The position numbers were made by a program, and so were the translations under genes. A stretch of DNA of 64,000 nucleotides from Kiritimatiellia bacterium (GTDB taxonomy: Bacteria; Verrucomicrobiota; Kiritimatiellia; UBA8416; YA12-FULL-48-11), in contig JAQUPZ010000006.1 of the NCBI GenBank assembly GCA_028716365.1, positions 124,001-188,000 of the forward strand. The letters run 5' to 3'. How positions within the stretch are numbered: position 1 is the stretch's first letter; each line of letters begins with the position of its first letter. The notes below the pieces were generated by a model. The model made no database searches. It was not told where the DNA came from and worked only from the letters and a program-made list of their open reading frames with translations. Shown here piece by piece: positions 37,501 to 45,733 of this stretch.

Positions 37501-40500
37501 AGTGTATACGATGGGCATGAATGTAGTTACCGGCCTGCAGTGGTTTTCGGCGGCGACTGAAGATACCAGCGCGGAGGTTTATTACTCAATCGATGGCACG
37601 AATTTCACGGACCTTGTCCTGACGCCTCTTAATATTGATGCTGGCGCTGGAGACAACAAGCAGAACTGGCTGGTACCAAGGAATGTACTTCCTTCCGATA
37701 CGGCTGAACTGAAGGTTGTTGCCGGTTCGTATTTTGCGATGTCGCCACGGTTTATACTGCGCGGCATAAGAATAACCCAACCGACCACTGGCGTAATGTA
37801 TGATATAGGCACAAACAGGTTTGTGACCTGGAGGGCGGCGGGACTCCAGTTCTCTGCCAGGATTGCGGGTGCGCTTTCTACAACCGGGTTGGGTGGTCCT
37901 TACAGCATTGCGGGGCTTACGACCAATGTACCTGCCGCAAATGGAAGTACATCATGGAGCATAGACCCGGAACTCGTTGAGCCGACCACCAATGCTATTA
38001 TAAGGTTCGCATGTTGGACTCCTACGAATGATACAGATATAATCATGTATTCCGATCCGTTTACTCTCCGCGGCCTGAAGTTTGTTTCGCCTTCACAGGG
38101 TACGAACTGGGCGTTGGGAAGTTCGGTTAATGTATCGTTCCTGTCTGCCGGAATGGGAAATGGTGCAAGGGCAACAATCTACTATTCACCTGATGGCATA
38201 ACGTTTGATACGGCCAAACCGGTGACAAACAACTTACTTATAACTGATGGACTTAATAATATGACATGGACCATCGAAAATTCATCAGCTCTGACACGAA
38301 TGCCTTCTACCAATGCTGTCTTGAGAATTGTGAGCGGGTCATGGTCAACGGATTCAAAACCGTTCAGGTTGTCGGGTATCAAGATTACATCGCCCGCCCT
38401 TTCGGATATCTGGGCGGTAACGGACCTTACAAATACCATCAGGTGGGTTGCCATCGATACCATTAATTCCTATACGCTGAGCTTTACGGTCTGGCTGGGA
38501 ACTTTTCCTGTGACTACCCAGCAGATTGCAACGGGAGTAACGGGTAATTCGTATGACTGGACAATGGTACCGGCTGCTATTGGCAGTAATGTTACTATAA
38601 CCATCACCGACGGTACGGCAACAGGTCAATCAGAGAGGTTCGAGGTTGTGGCCGCGCCTTCTATCAGGATAATCAATCCTGCGGCAGGTGATTTCTGGAA
38701 GGTGACCGAATCCAACTTGATTCGATGGATCCAGGGCGGAAAGATGAGTAATGCCTTTGTACTGACATATTCCACATATCCTTACGGTATAACCAATCTC
38801 CTGAGAGTTGGTTCATTCCCTGTAACCAATAACGTATTCAGTTATACCTGGGACCCGATACCCAACGCGTTGGGGCAGACGAGGATCATTGTCACCAACA
38901 TAGTAAATGCCAGTATCGGAGATCAGTTTGACAATTTCAGTATTGCTGCTAAGTTTGATATAGTCCCGTTCTCGGGGGATATGTATGCTCTCTCTCCGGT
39001 AGGTGTAAACTGGGTGACGCGTGGCGATGTGTCGTCAGTGGACCTCTATTATTCAACAGATCCGCTTCGATCAACAGCCAGCTGGCAGAGGATTAATACC
39101 GAAGGACCTTACAGTGCGAACATAGGCCACAATCTGCCTGCAACCCCGTATCCATGGACAGTGGCAAATTACAAGACCAACACCATGTGGCTGAGAGTAC
39201 AGGATCATACATATTCAAACCAGGTGTTTGATGCATCCAAACCGGGTCCGTATGACGATACTGGTCCATTTGAAGTCAAGTATTACAGGATAACATGGCG
39301 TGTATTTGATGTGTCGAACACCCAGCAACTGGACAATATCAGCATGCAGGACAATTTGGGCTGGTCGGCTTCGGATCTGTTATCCCCGATTGTTCGAGAA
39401 TATCCCTTTGGTACCTGGACCGTTGTATTCTACCGGGAATTTTTCCACGATTTGCCTTTTATAAACTGGGAAGCCAAGCCCTCCCGTACAAATGACATCT
39501 TCATGAGTCGGGCCGAAATTGAGCCTGAACCGCACGTATTGGCGAATTTTGCGTACGATATTGCCAGCAGGAAATTTACAATTCATTCCTGGCTTGAGAG
39601 AAATGGACAGATCATGAAGACGCCTTCTCAAGGTATTGTCAGTATTTTTAAATCTGACGGTACTCAAATAGAAACAATCACCAGCGTGACTCCCGATCAA
39701 AATGGTGTTTTCTGGTCGCAATGGGATATCGCCGCGACAGAAACACGGCGCGGGGAATCATATGTGAGTACGGATATTTTCTTCGCAAGAGTTGAAATCA
39801 AGTATTCCGGTACAACTTATTCTGCAGGTTTGACCCTGCAGTTGCGTCTTGCCGCCGGTGAAGACACTGTAGCTGCAATACAGTCAATTGTCAATCAGGC
39901 GACTTCGAATATCATGGTAGGAGTCAATATGGTAGGTTCCAATGTAACAGCATTCCGCGGTGATACCGGCACAACATTGTCAAATCTTATGGCAGTTGCA
40001 CAAGCAACACGTGCAGACGTTAGCGGCACCGGCGCGACATTGTCCAATCTTACGGCAATTGCACAAGCGACGCGTTCTGACATTTCGGGGATGAGCAATG
40101 TGATTTCTTCGGTGACCAACGCGATTTTACCTGCGATTTCTTCGATGACCAATGAAATGATTGGAGTATTGGGACCGACTATTACAAATATCAATGCCCA
40201 GATGACCAATATGGCCCCGGACATGGTCAGTGATCTGGCACGGATACTTGAACGGTCTACAACGGTAACTTACGGTTCGACGAACAGGATCCTCTACAAG
40301 TCGAGAAAAGGATATGATTCGAGCGTTGTGTTTATTTCCGTTTCCAGCCCGGCCCAGGGTGTAACCTACAGTGGTAATATGGCTGAGATAGTGCCTGGCA
40401 TTTATGAAAACGAGCTGATCGCAAACTGGGGTGTTGACAGCTATACGGTGACATGTTCCGACCCGCTGGCCAGGGACAGTATTGTGCTGACAGTGACGGC

Positions 40501-41305
40501 CATCGGAGGCACTATGGAAGATGTACCTCCGATGATTTCCGCCATGACCAACCGGTTGAACACGATTGAAACCCATCTTATCAACGTACAGACGCTGGTA
40601 AGCGGCATACAGGGTACCGATTTGTCGGGTGTGATGTCTTCAATTGATGATGTCAGGACTGCCGTCCAGGATATGAATGGCGCCCAGATTGATTCGAGTT
40701 TGCGGACACTTGCCAGCCAGATAGGCAGTATCAATGATTCATCATCGGCAAATAGTTTCTTCGGGCAGATTGCAAGAGTAAACGAGCAGCTCGGCGGTAT
40801 TGGGTATAATGCATCCGAGGCTTTTAAAAAGGCAAGAGCCGCACAGAATGAGGCAGGCAGTGCTGCCGGTGCGATCGGAAGGCTCGAGATGCTTCTTAAA
40901 AAGGATGTTAAAGAGGATATTAAAGTGGATATAAAGGACAATAAGAATAAGGGTACCATTCTGGCGACGCTGGAGGATATTCTTGCAGATATGGAAGCGG
41001 CCAAGAAGGACATGAAGGATATTCCTGCACTGGTAAGGATTGGCGGGCTGTATGATGCGCTCAGTGAAATGTCCGGTCAAATGAAGAAACTTGCAGAAAG
41101 TAAACAATTCAAGATATGGACAAAACCTCCTGTTGAGAAACCGGAACCTGGTATCGCAGTCCCTGAAACACCCGAGGAGTCCTTGATAAAACTGACGAAG
41201 GGTGTTGAGGAGATGAAAGGTTCTATATTGTTCATGCAGAAACTAATAGACGAGAAGCGCTATGAACCTGTGGTAACCGACGAATTGCAGGGAGTGGTGG
41301 AATAA
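31565..41305 (+). CDS. Giant secreted protein (3246 residues) with LamG and Ig-like/Kre9-type repeats
   Basis: The start ATG is preceded by GGAGTGAGG. Residues 1-40 hold a signal-like hydrophobic stretch (LLITVNLLLQIITANF, cleavage near ATA). Residues about 140-1350 carry four LamG/concanavalin-like domains, each opening with a YYRM/LWHM/LWHLDE strand and closing with a DGxIDEVAxxxxxLT motif. Residues about 1465-2570 hold about eleven Ig-like units of the Kre9/KNH type, each starting like ITVPDGGEHWYIGQTNVVRW or VSPNGGEVWEFTATNDVTW. After a beta-rich part, residues about 2770-3230 are coiled-coil-like with tandem repeats. No C-terminal anchor is visible. LamG and Kre9 domains bind carbohydrate or act as stalks, so an adhesin or extracellular matrix protein is likely; export by the neighbouring secretion system is an inference. 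Confidence 0.85.
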   Translation: MLKDNKHISVFSNWWSIEKLLITVNLLLQIITANFATADVTNTWHFTNYIYNLSNPLVMEINTNMPGYVQLVLQTQNKYYTTLADYTNAFYRNRLALGYDSCIRLSGSPGTYSQSGSFISRILDGGGGGNIWQSIKARVENDYHVTDPTLVAYYRMDNDNWLDGATAGYALPSTNSIGFSADAAVGTYSSLFDGHQYVYRDSSLPITSAFTVSFWVKALVLDEQVIYFPISVGYGASEAISIRVGGPWASVGYTAESIALVLNGQPRISSSESNTFSIANDLGIWRHIVVIYDDAASPRTRIFKDGIEIPTVSQNASGNVMINNKLNIGRRVDAFWYWNGYIDGVVIWNKALTTNDVARLYTYRYRDLQPFKMQVRSGTSPADVLVKAFVGIDGTTNSFYYNESITNNSINYNPADRYVQYMAYFDASTNRTQTPLLSSVGIFGDQTVAFDNNNYDFIQGSYTSITNEPAASPTPSLGLAKDVNGGYFTNGTYTSRTIDAGGPGTWNTIFWKVPSELSSTLSGLVGLWHMNWSWGSDKGGFVATPQGGATFTGTAKFGNGSGLFNGSGARVDINIGVNNQSLEFWIKDANINDGIMEIATAGGTAYLSISNHTVTVTGNYGTSSKLYVNGDSACLKLLNGWNHVAIVFGSSLLINSISLGIANGDFAEGAMDEMATYNYGLTLAEVNAHFTSGRRFAAGTVQAQVRYGDALPLTNSFTGPGGFPTAYYGNGNPLSFDAQYLQYKMFFAGDGDATPIVDSVTLNYEATTFIDDTQTEFTQGSFDNSQTVWYGDDIKLLYPASVGPANLNLSADPFGMNLWHLDEASWLGGGSIVIDSRGGMNGNPYGNANTVPSTAVGSYCGSFGGSGAYLDLTTINLSGEFSINLWFNTINISNRMVLLSSDNGGGTYFTIEVNGNGSATTIGKAALTVFNGSTVYTALANREALNDGKWHNLVAVRAGSQIHIYIDGEREGTANIGAGYGSLGNKTVYAGARPRGSPDLFYNGLIDEVAVWSRSLTEAEIGNNYAGGFRTQGTGEYISETVDASDQAIWQTLSWVTDGPYSKPLSGGDLTLVGLWHMEEAGSPITNSVGINDGTFAGGVTAGTSGRFGKCLDFNGTLGFVSIAGPAVNLEPPNITVEAWINADDAVNRPIFDKSDGGANGYVIGLDVSGKPYFKVGATVCTGYLPVRVGKWTHIAGCFDSVSSRLRLYIDGELAGITDPVAVSPVSGQPAIIGRDALATGYFDGKIDEVAVHNRVLLGEEILDHYRSGAVTLKFQARSSTTDPTFTGLNFLGPDKTTNTFFVDSSGSSLIGSMDLGRYLQYKAYFASDNYRLTPKLSGVRVYVANYPTANPMVEPDVSHAIYFPGRLRGFTDLIIQGGPSANVRYQISGDSSSWYWWNGVAWASNSPSDYNFANPVNIINANITNFFELFYPKTGGDMRFRAFLHSEGDYQIQVDKINFVASAGRIVVTVPDGLEVGSRAWVVGTPQTIRWTTDGIVSANLVIELYNNSGSNFVTTLASGIPNTSNYTVKISDNIGTTYRIKIRDANDSTIHDMSDNDFWLIQDFHITVPDGGEHWYIGQTNVVRWDSPGPTIYDLGSPAALWFSNDGGTNWIEIVRPVNAIGNNQYAWNTPSNDARLVSEIAKMGVSIPDVSDPVTALFGDDSDGTFVMAGIVVTYPSAGIGIKMGNPVDISWNAAGAGTNGVQIDLFNGVEWTNLTMNAPCIAGSNSFNTVLTAPNPASGAKIKITANEFPAVWGVSGDFTLADINIITPRGGTPADRDHWPIGTTNYITWTSGGAGDIVDVEYSPTGTNWLPIAMGYSNVNSSAGNIVTNWSPQWIIPGPPSSNSYIRIRSVTSPSLYAITQPFDMAGVQIVSPNGGEVWEFTATNDVTWLYQGAGANLDVQLAYVDNPTTNDYELIDANINILSGRRSIAPSKVRRPTNFGRVRIKSTTLPMFDTSDNAFTIRGLSMTFPQSNAVYTMGMNVVTGLQWFSAATEDTSAEVYYSIDGTNFTDLVLTPLNIDAGAGDNKQNWLVPRNVLPSDTAELKVVAGSYFAMSPRFILRGIRITQPTTGVMYDIGTNRFVTWRAAGLQFSARIAGALSTTGLGGPYSIAGLTTNVPAANGSTSWSIDPELVEPTTNAIIRFACWTPTNDTDIIMYSDPFTLRGLKFVSPSQGTNWALGSSVNVSFLSAGMGNGARATIYYSPDGITFDTAKPVTNNLLITDGLNNMTWTIENSSALTRMPSTNAVLRIVSGSWSTDSKPFRLSGIKITSPALSDIWAVTDLTNTIRWVAIDTINSYTLSFTVWLGTFPVTTQQIATGVTGNSYDWTMVPAAIGSNVTITITDGTATGQSERFEVVAAPSIRIINPAAGDFWKVTESNLIRWIQGGKMSNAFVLTYSTYPYGITNLLRVGSFPVTNNVFSYTWDPIPNALGQTRIIVTNIVNASIGDQFDNFSIAAKFDIVPFSGDMYALSPVGVNWVTRGDVSSVDLYYSTDPLRSTASWQRINTEGPYSANIGHNLPATPYPWTVANYKTNTMWLRVQDHTYSNQVFDASKPGPYDDTGPFEVKYYRITWRVFDVSNTQQLDNISMQDNLGWSASDLLSPIVREYPFGTWTVVFYREFFHDLPFINWEAKPSRTNDIFMSRAEIEPEPHVLANFAYDIASRKFTIHSWLERNGQIMKTPSQGIVSIFKSDGTQIETITSVTPDQNGVFWSQWDIAATETRRGESYVSTDIFFARVEIKYSGTTYSAGLTLQLRLAAGEDTVAAIQSIVNQATSNIMVGVNMVGSNVTAFRGDTGTTLSNLMAVAQATRADVSGTGATLSNLTAIAQATRSDISGMSNVISSVTNAILPAISSMTNEMIGVLGPTITNINAQMTNMAPDMVSDLARILERSTTVTYGSTNRILYKSRKGYDSSVVFISVSSPAQGVTYSGNMAEIVPGIYENELIANWGVDSYTVTCSDPLARDSIVLTVTAIGGTMEDVPPMISAMTNRLNTIETHLINVQTLVSGIQGTDLSGVMSSIDDVRTAVQDMNGAQIDSSLRTLASQIGSINDSSSANSFFGQIARVNEQLGGIGYNASEAFKKARAAQNEAGSAAGAIGRLEMLLKKDVKEDIKVDIKDNKNKGTILATLEDILADMEAAKKDMKDIPALVRIGGLYDALSEMSGQMKKLAESKQFKIWTKPPVEKPEPGIAVPETPEESLIKLTKGVEEMKGSILFMQKLIDEKRYEPVVTDELQGVVE
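39974..40099 (+). repeat. Tandem 63-bp duplication in the giant gene
   Basis: Two adjacent 21-codon units, 39974-40036 and 40037-40099, each starting ACATTGTC(A/C)AATCTTA and encoding TLSNLMAVAQATRADVSG and TLSNLTAIAQATRSDISG. They sit at the start of the C-terminal coiled-coil region. Confidence 0.85.
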
Positions 41306-41401
41306 CAGAGGGAGCGGAATATCCCCTCCGGTTACAGTTAAGCATTATCGGTGTTTGATTTTGCTATGATGATGGTTGGTCGTGCTGTTATGATTTTTGC
41401 T

Positions 41402-42715
41402 ATGTCAAGAGTCTGTCAAAGAAGAGGCGGGGGTCTTGCATGTTTATCGGCCCTGGCCATACTTTTGCTTTCTGCATCCACCGTACTTGCCGATAAGGTT
41501 GTTCTTAAAATACGGGTTGGGAATCCCATAGAGAAGGCCCAGCCGAAGGAGATTAAGATCAACCTGCCGCCCGGTATCGGTACAAATGAAATTATCAACA
41601 TGGATGGATTGGACCTTGGCTATGACGTTAAAAACGACGTTTATTATGTTTACAAAAAGCTGGATCTTGAGCCGAAACAGATCCTGACCTACAACGTCGA
41701 ATTCAAGGATATCTGGGTGATTCCCGAAGAAAAACTGAATGAACTTCAGAAGCATGTGGATGGTATGGTTGAAAAACTCAAAGGCAAGGAACAGGAAAAG
41801 ACTGCCCAGGACCTCAAAACGGAAATAAGCCAACTGCTTTTGGCTGTAAAAGCCGCACAAGAACAGAATTCAATCAGGTCCGGAATAAAAACCATCCAGC
41901 ACATAAGGGCTTATGAAGCCAACCTTGTTGAAATGGAAACAGCAGGCAAATTTATCGGTCGGATGGAAAATCTGGTTCTTGGTACGGGTCAGGATCCCGG
42001 CAGACTTGAAGGAGATCCAAAGGGTTCACCTTTGCCGAAACGTGACATAGAAATGAAGCCGCAGGATTACAAAACGGCGGTCATAAAAATAACTCTGCGT
42101 AATGTATCGCCCAGCGAGAAGCGTGAGATTGAAGTCCGCCGCGATCTACCGCCGGAAATCAAGGCAAATGATATTCTGGATCCCGGTGGACTGGAAGTTC
42201 GTGCTGATCTGAAGGCCGGTGTATGCTATGTCTTCAGTAATAAGGTGGAACTTGCGGCAGGGGAAACGAAAGCATTTGATGTCAAAATCAGGGACAAATG
42301 GAATGTAAACTTTCCGCGTTTCCCTTATCTCCGGACAAGCGCAAGTAATATTCTCGCGAGGGCAACGGCAAAAGAGAAATTTAAATCAATTGAAAATATG
42401 CTGCAAAAACTTATTGTCGATATCAATGAGGTGGAGAAAGAATCGGCTCCTGCCGAACTGAACGACAAATATGTGGCTTTCTATCGTCACCAGGCGACAA
42501 GACTGGACGTGATTGAACGGAAGATAAACCGTGTGGAAGCGGCATTGAAACCATTCGAAACAAAAGTTGGATTTAATGCACCTCCGCCAAACCCTAAAAC
42601 CACCTGGATGATCATATGGATTATACTTGGCTTCCTTGGCTTCCTGAGTTTAGTATTCTTCTTCCGCTGGTATAGTAAAACCAAGGCGGAAAAACTGACT
42701 GACGAGAATACTTGA
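41402..42715 (+). CDS. Exported, C-terminally anchored protein with two repeated beta domains (unknown family)
   Basis: 437 residues from ATG 41402, chosen because it begins a signal peptide (RRGGGLACLSALAILLLSA, cleavage near VLA-DK); upstream in-frame GTG 41351 and several ATGs are alternatives and no clear ribosome-binding site decides. Two related beta domains each start with hydrophobic-Lys-Ile-x-(V/L)-(G/R)-N (VVLKIRVGNPIEKAQPKEIK and AVIKITLRNVSPSEKREIEV) and continue with (N/R)xxLPPxI, a DGLDLGYDVK/GGLEVRADLK segment and a final W (KDIWVIP, RDKWNV). Helical, coiled-coil-like stretches separate them. A single transmembrane helix (MIIWIILGFLGFLSLVFFF) lies near the C-terminus with a short basic tail. 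Its stop overlaps a TTG start of the first alpha-like ATPase gene. I do not recognise the family; position suggests a link to either the giant protein or the ATPase. Confidence 0.75.
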   Translation: MSRVCQRRGGGLACLSALAILLLSASTVLADKVVLKIRVGNPIEKAQPKEIKINLPPGIGTNEIINMDGLDLGYDVKNDVYYVYKKLDLEPKQILTYNVEFKDIWVIPEEKLNELQKHVDGMVEKLKGKEQEKTAQDLKTEISQLLLAVKAAQEQNSIRSGIKTIQHIRAYEANLVEMETAGKFIGRMENLVLGTGQDPGRLEGDPKGSPLPKRDIEMKPQDYKTAVIKITLRNVSPSEKREIEVRRDLPPEIKANDILDPGGLEVRADLKAGVCYVFSNKVELAAGETKAFDVKIRDKWNVNFPRFPYLRTSASNILARATAKEKFKSIENMLQKLIVDINEVEKESAPAELNDKYVAFYRHQATRLDVIERKINRVEAALKPFETKVGFNAPPPNPKTTWMIIWIILGFLGFLSLVFFFRWYSKTKAEKLTDENT

Positions 42716-42735
42716 AACTGCAGATCGGGAAGCAG

Positions 42736-44199
42736 ATGGCAGCACTGAAAATCAACCTTCTTCAACTAAAAGAGCACGGCAAAGTCGCCGAAATCAGGCA
42801 GGATGTTGTTCATGTGACCGGGTTGACCAACTGTATGAACGGTCAGCTCGTTAATATTGGCGAATCAGCCCAGGGAGTAATACTCGGATTTGATCCGGAG
42901 TATGTACTTGCACTCCTTGTAAACGAAGGTGCGCCAATTAAGCCGGGTGATGACGTTGTTACCACGCTTGATGAATTCAGGGTTCCTGTAGGGGAAAATT
43001 TTATCGGCAGACGTGTCAACGCACTTGGTAAACCGATTGACGGCGGTGCGATGGTAAAAGAGTCGGCGCGTTTTCCGATATTTGGTTTCGCGCCGGGAGT
43101 TCTCCAGAGAATTCCTCTTGTCAAGGTCATGCAGACCGGCACAAAGATCATCGACATGATGAGGCCGGTCGGCAAAGGACAAAGGATGCTAATTATTGGC
43201 GACCGGATGACCGGTAAGACAACGGTTTGTGTGGATGCCATACTCAATCAGCGGGGTAAAAATGTCTTCTGTATATACTGTATGATCGGTAAATCAGAAG
43301 CCGCGCTGAACAAGGTAATTGACGCATTTAATGAAGGGCATGTCTGGGAATACGGCATGATCTTGGCGTCAACTGCGTCTGATCCCATGGGCCAGCAGTA
43401 CCTGACGCCGTATGTTGCCGCGAGTATGGGCGAGTATTTCATGAAAAAAGGGCAGGATGTGCTGGTGGTGTTTGATGACTTCACGAAGCATGCATGGGCG
43501 TACAGACAGATTTCCCTCCTGCTTGAGCGTGCGCCGGGCAGGGATGCCTATCCTGGAGATATTTTCTATATTCATTCACAACTTGTGGAACGGGCGGGTA
43601 AATTGAATGCCGAGATGGGCGGCGGTTCAATGACGCATTTGCCGGTTGTGGAAACCCAGCAGGGCGATGTTGCCGGTTATATTCCTTCGAATATTATTTC
43701 GATGACGGACGGGCAGATATACATGAGTACAGCGCTGTTCAGCGAGGGGTTCAAGCCGGCAATTGATATGGGGTTGTCGGTTTCACGTATTGGTAACAGG
43801 GTCCAGTGGCCTGCCATGAAGAAACTGACTGGAATGCTTCAGCTTGAATTCGTCAGGTTCAAGGAATTGGAAAGACTTACCCGGATAAAGGCCGGTGTTT
43901 CCGCCGATGTTGAGAAGCGTCTAAAGAGAGGAAAAGTACTTGAAGAAGTTCTAAAACAGGATCCGAACAATCCTATTCCCATGGAAGAGCAGGTGATAAT
44001 ACTTTTCGGCCTGCAAAACGGATTCCTTGCTGAAACGGAACCTATGGAGGTTAAAGGAAGACTTGCGCGTCTTATCAAGCAGATACGTGCCAGCAAACCT
44101 GATCTTATCGATGACCTTATCAAGAACAACCAGCTAACGGACAAAATCAAGGAGGGCTTCCATGAAGAGCTCGCCAGGTTCTCAGATTCCTCTGTTTAA
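42736..44199 (+). CDS. atpA: F-type ATPase alpha-type subunit 1 (arginine finger present)
   Basis: 487 residues from ATG 42736; TTG 42712, overlapping the previous stop, would add eight. The N-terminal beta barrel (VVHVTGLTNCMNGQLVNIGE, GVILGFDPEYVLALLV) is followed by the nucleotide-binding domain with P-loop GDRMTGKT at residues 155-162, where most alpha subunits have GDRQTGKT. Then come VFDDFTKHAWAYRQISLLLE, PGRDAYPGDIFYIHSQLVER and TDGQIYMSTALF. The sequence PAIDMGLSVSRIGNRVQ has Arg351 in the position of E. coli alpha Arg376, the arginine finger that completes the catalytic site on beta. The C-terminal helical domain follows. The alpha rather than beta identity is set by the GDRxTGKT form and the domain end. 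It shares roughly the same layout with the next gene. Confidence 0.9.
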   Translation: MAALKINLLQLKEHGKVAEIRQDVVHVTGLTNCMNGQLVNIGESAQGVILGFDPEYVLALLVNEGAPIKPGDDVVTTLDEFRVPVGENFIGRRVNALGKPIDGGAMVKESARFPIFGFAPGVLQRIPLVKVMQTGTKIIDMMRPVGKGQRMLIIGDRMTGKTTVCVDAILNQRGKNVFCIYCMIGKSEAALNKVIDAFNEGHVWEYGMILASTASDPMGQQYLTPYVAASMGEYFMKKGQDVLVVFDDFTKHAWAYRQISLLLERAPGRDAYPGDIFYIHSQLVERAGKLNAEMGGGSMTHLPVVETQQGDVAGYIPSNIISMTDGQIYMSTALFSEGFKPAIDMGLSVSRIGNRVQWPAMKKLTGMLQLEFVRFKELERLTRIKAGVSADVEKRLKRGKVLEEVLKQDPNNPIPMEEQVIILFGLQNGFLAETEPMEVKGRLARLIKQIRASKPDLIDDLIKNNQLTDKIKEGFHEELARFSDSSV

Positions 44200-45640
44200 G
44201 ATGAAGGTCCAGGAAAAGGGCCGGATCAAGGACATAAAGGAAATTATTGTCCGGCTCGAAGGTCTCACTTCATGTCTCAACGGCCAGATAGTGGATATGG
44301 GCGACGGCGTCAAAGGTATCGTCATGGGTTTTGATGAAACTGATGTCCTTGCACTTGTTCTGGGAGATCCCGGAAAACTCAGAATGGGTAAGGAGGTTAC
44401 CGGAGTCAGTGAACCATTTAAGATTCCTGTTGGCGATGGTTTTATCGGCAGAATGGTTACAGCGATGGGAGAACCCTGCGATCAGCGTGATCCCATACCG
44501 CCGGAGAACCACTATCCTGTTTTCAGGGCTTCCCCTCCGATCATAGCACGTGCTCCTGTGAATAAGTTTCTTTCCACCGGCACCAAAATTGTCGACGTGA
44601 TGGTGCCACTGGCAAAGGGGCAGCGGCAGTTGATACTTGGTGACCGCATGACGGGTAAAACGATTATTACTATTGATGCGATTCTCAATCAGAAGGGGCG
44701 GGACGTGGTCTGCATCTATTGTTGTGTGGGCAAGTCGGTGTCGGCCATGGAAAAAGTGGTCTCCGTTCTGCACGATGCCGGGGCTCTGGAATATACGGTT
44801 CTGGTGGTTGCCACTGATAATTCGCCGGTAGGCGAACAATATATTGTACCGTTCTCGGCCGCATCCCTTGGGGACCATTTTGTTTCAAAGGGCAAGGACG
44901 TGCTTGTGGTGTTCGATGATTTGACGAAACATGCATGGGCTTATCGCCAGCTTTCATTGCTTCTTGATAGACCACCCGGTAGAGAGGCCTATCCCGGTGA
45001 TATTTTTTATGTACAAACCCAGCTGATGGAACGTGCGGGAAATTTTAATGAAAACTTCGGCGGTGGTTCCATGACGTTTTTGGGCATAGCAGAAACTCAA
45101 CAGGGAGACCTTACTGGATATATACCATCCAACCTTGCATCCATGTGCGATGGCCAGATATATCTGAGCAGTTCTATTTTTGCCGAGGGATTCAGACCGG
45201 CCATTGATTTTACGTTGTCACTTTCAATCATCGGAGGCCGCTGTCAGCCCCCGATTTTGAAAGATCTCTGCCGAACCCTGCGTACGGAATATGCACAGTA
45301 CCTGGAAGTTATGAAATTGAGTAAACTGCAGTCGGGTCTGACTGGAGAAGCGGAGAGGGTTGTTAAGAAAGGAGAGGCAATAATATCGATCCTTCAGCAG
45401 GGCCAGTATACACCGGTTTCACTTGCAGAAGAGGTCCTGCTCTTGTATGCCCTTCAGAAGAATATGCTCCAGGTTCTGCATGATGACGAAAAGAAGAAAT
45501 TCAGGACTGAAATTTATGCTTTTGCGAAGGAAATGAATTCTTCTTTATTGAGCGAGATAGAAAACAACGGGACCATGACGACCGAGGTTGGAAGAGGCCT
45601 CAACGAGATTATGCAGGCGTATTTTGGCAGTGGGAAATAA
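44162..45640 (+). CDS. atpA: F-type ATPase alpha-type subunit 2 (arginine finger replaced by Ile)
   Basis: 492 residues from ATG 44162, supported by AAGGAGGG 6 bases upstream; it overlaps the end of alpha 1 by 38 bases, and ATG 44201 is an alternative. Layout matches alpha 1: barrel with IIVRLEGLTSCLNGQIVDMG, P-loop GDRMTGKT at 160-167, VFDDLTKHAWAYRQLSLLLD, PGREAYPGDIFYVQTQLMER, SDGQIYL-type segment CDGQIYLSSSIF. In the motif PAIDFTLSLSIIGGRCQ the residue equivalent to alpha Arg376 of E. coli is Ile356. Alpha 2 therefore keeps nucleotide binding but should be unable to supply the arginine finger to a neighbouring beta site. The C-terminal domain is divergent from alpha 1. The pair looks like an old duplication with specialised copies, not a recent repeat. 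Confidence 0.9.
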   Translation: MKSSPGSQIPLFKMKVQEKGRIKDIKEIIVRLEGLTSCLNGQIVDMGDGVKGIVMGFDETDVLALVLGDPGKLRMGKEVTGVSEPFKIPVGDGFIGRMVTAMGEPCDQRDPIPPENHYPVFRASPPIIARAPVNKFLSTGTKIVDVMVPLAKGQRQLILGDRMTGKTIITIDAILNQKGRDVVCIYCCVGKSVSAMEKVVSVLHDAGALEYTVLVVATDNSPVGEQYIVPFSAASLGDHFVSKGKDVLVVFDDLTKHAWAYRQLSLLLDRPPGREAYPGDIFYVQTQLMERAGNFNENFGGGSMTFLGIAETQQGDLTGYIPSNLASMCDGQIYLSSSIFAEGFRPAIDFTLSLSIIGGRCQPPILKDLCRTLRTEYAQYLEVMKLSKLQSGLTGEAERVVKKGEAIISILQQGQYTPVSLAEEVLLLYALQKNMLQVLHDDEKKKFRTEIYAFAKEMNSSLLSEIENNGTMTTEVGRGLNEIMQAYFGSGK

Positions 45641-45733
45641 AGCGGGTTTATGTTTGTGTCGTAATCATAGTTTTAATCATTTTTGTAATTCGGTGATGAG
45701 GGAGGGGATTAAAAGCGAGAAAAATGTAACGGC

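Noticed and set aside
40441..41013. 190-codon - strand frame opposite the coiled-coil end of the giant gene
   Set aside because: Ser-rich shadow of heptad-type coding sequence; no ribosome-binding site or family.
41306..41345. Terminator after the giant gene
   Set aside because: A weak GAGGG/CCCTC pairing exists but has no T-run and the downstream gene follows closely.
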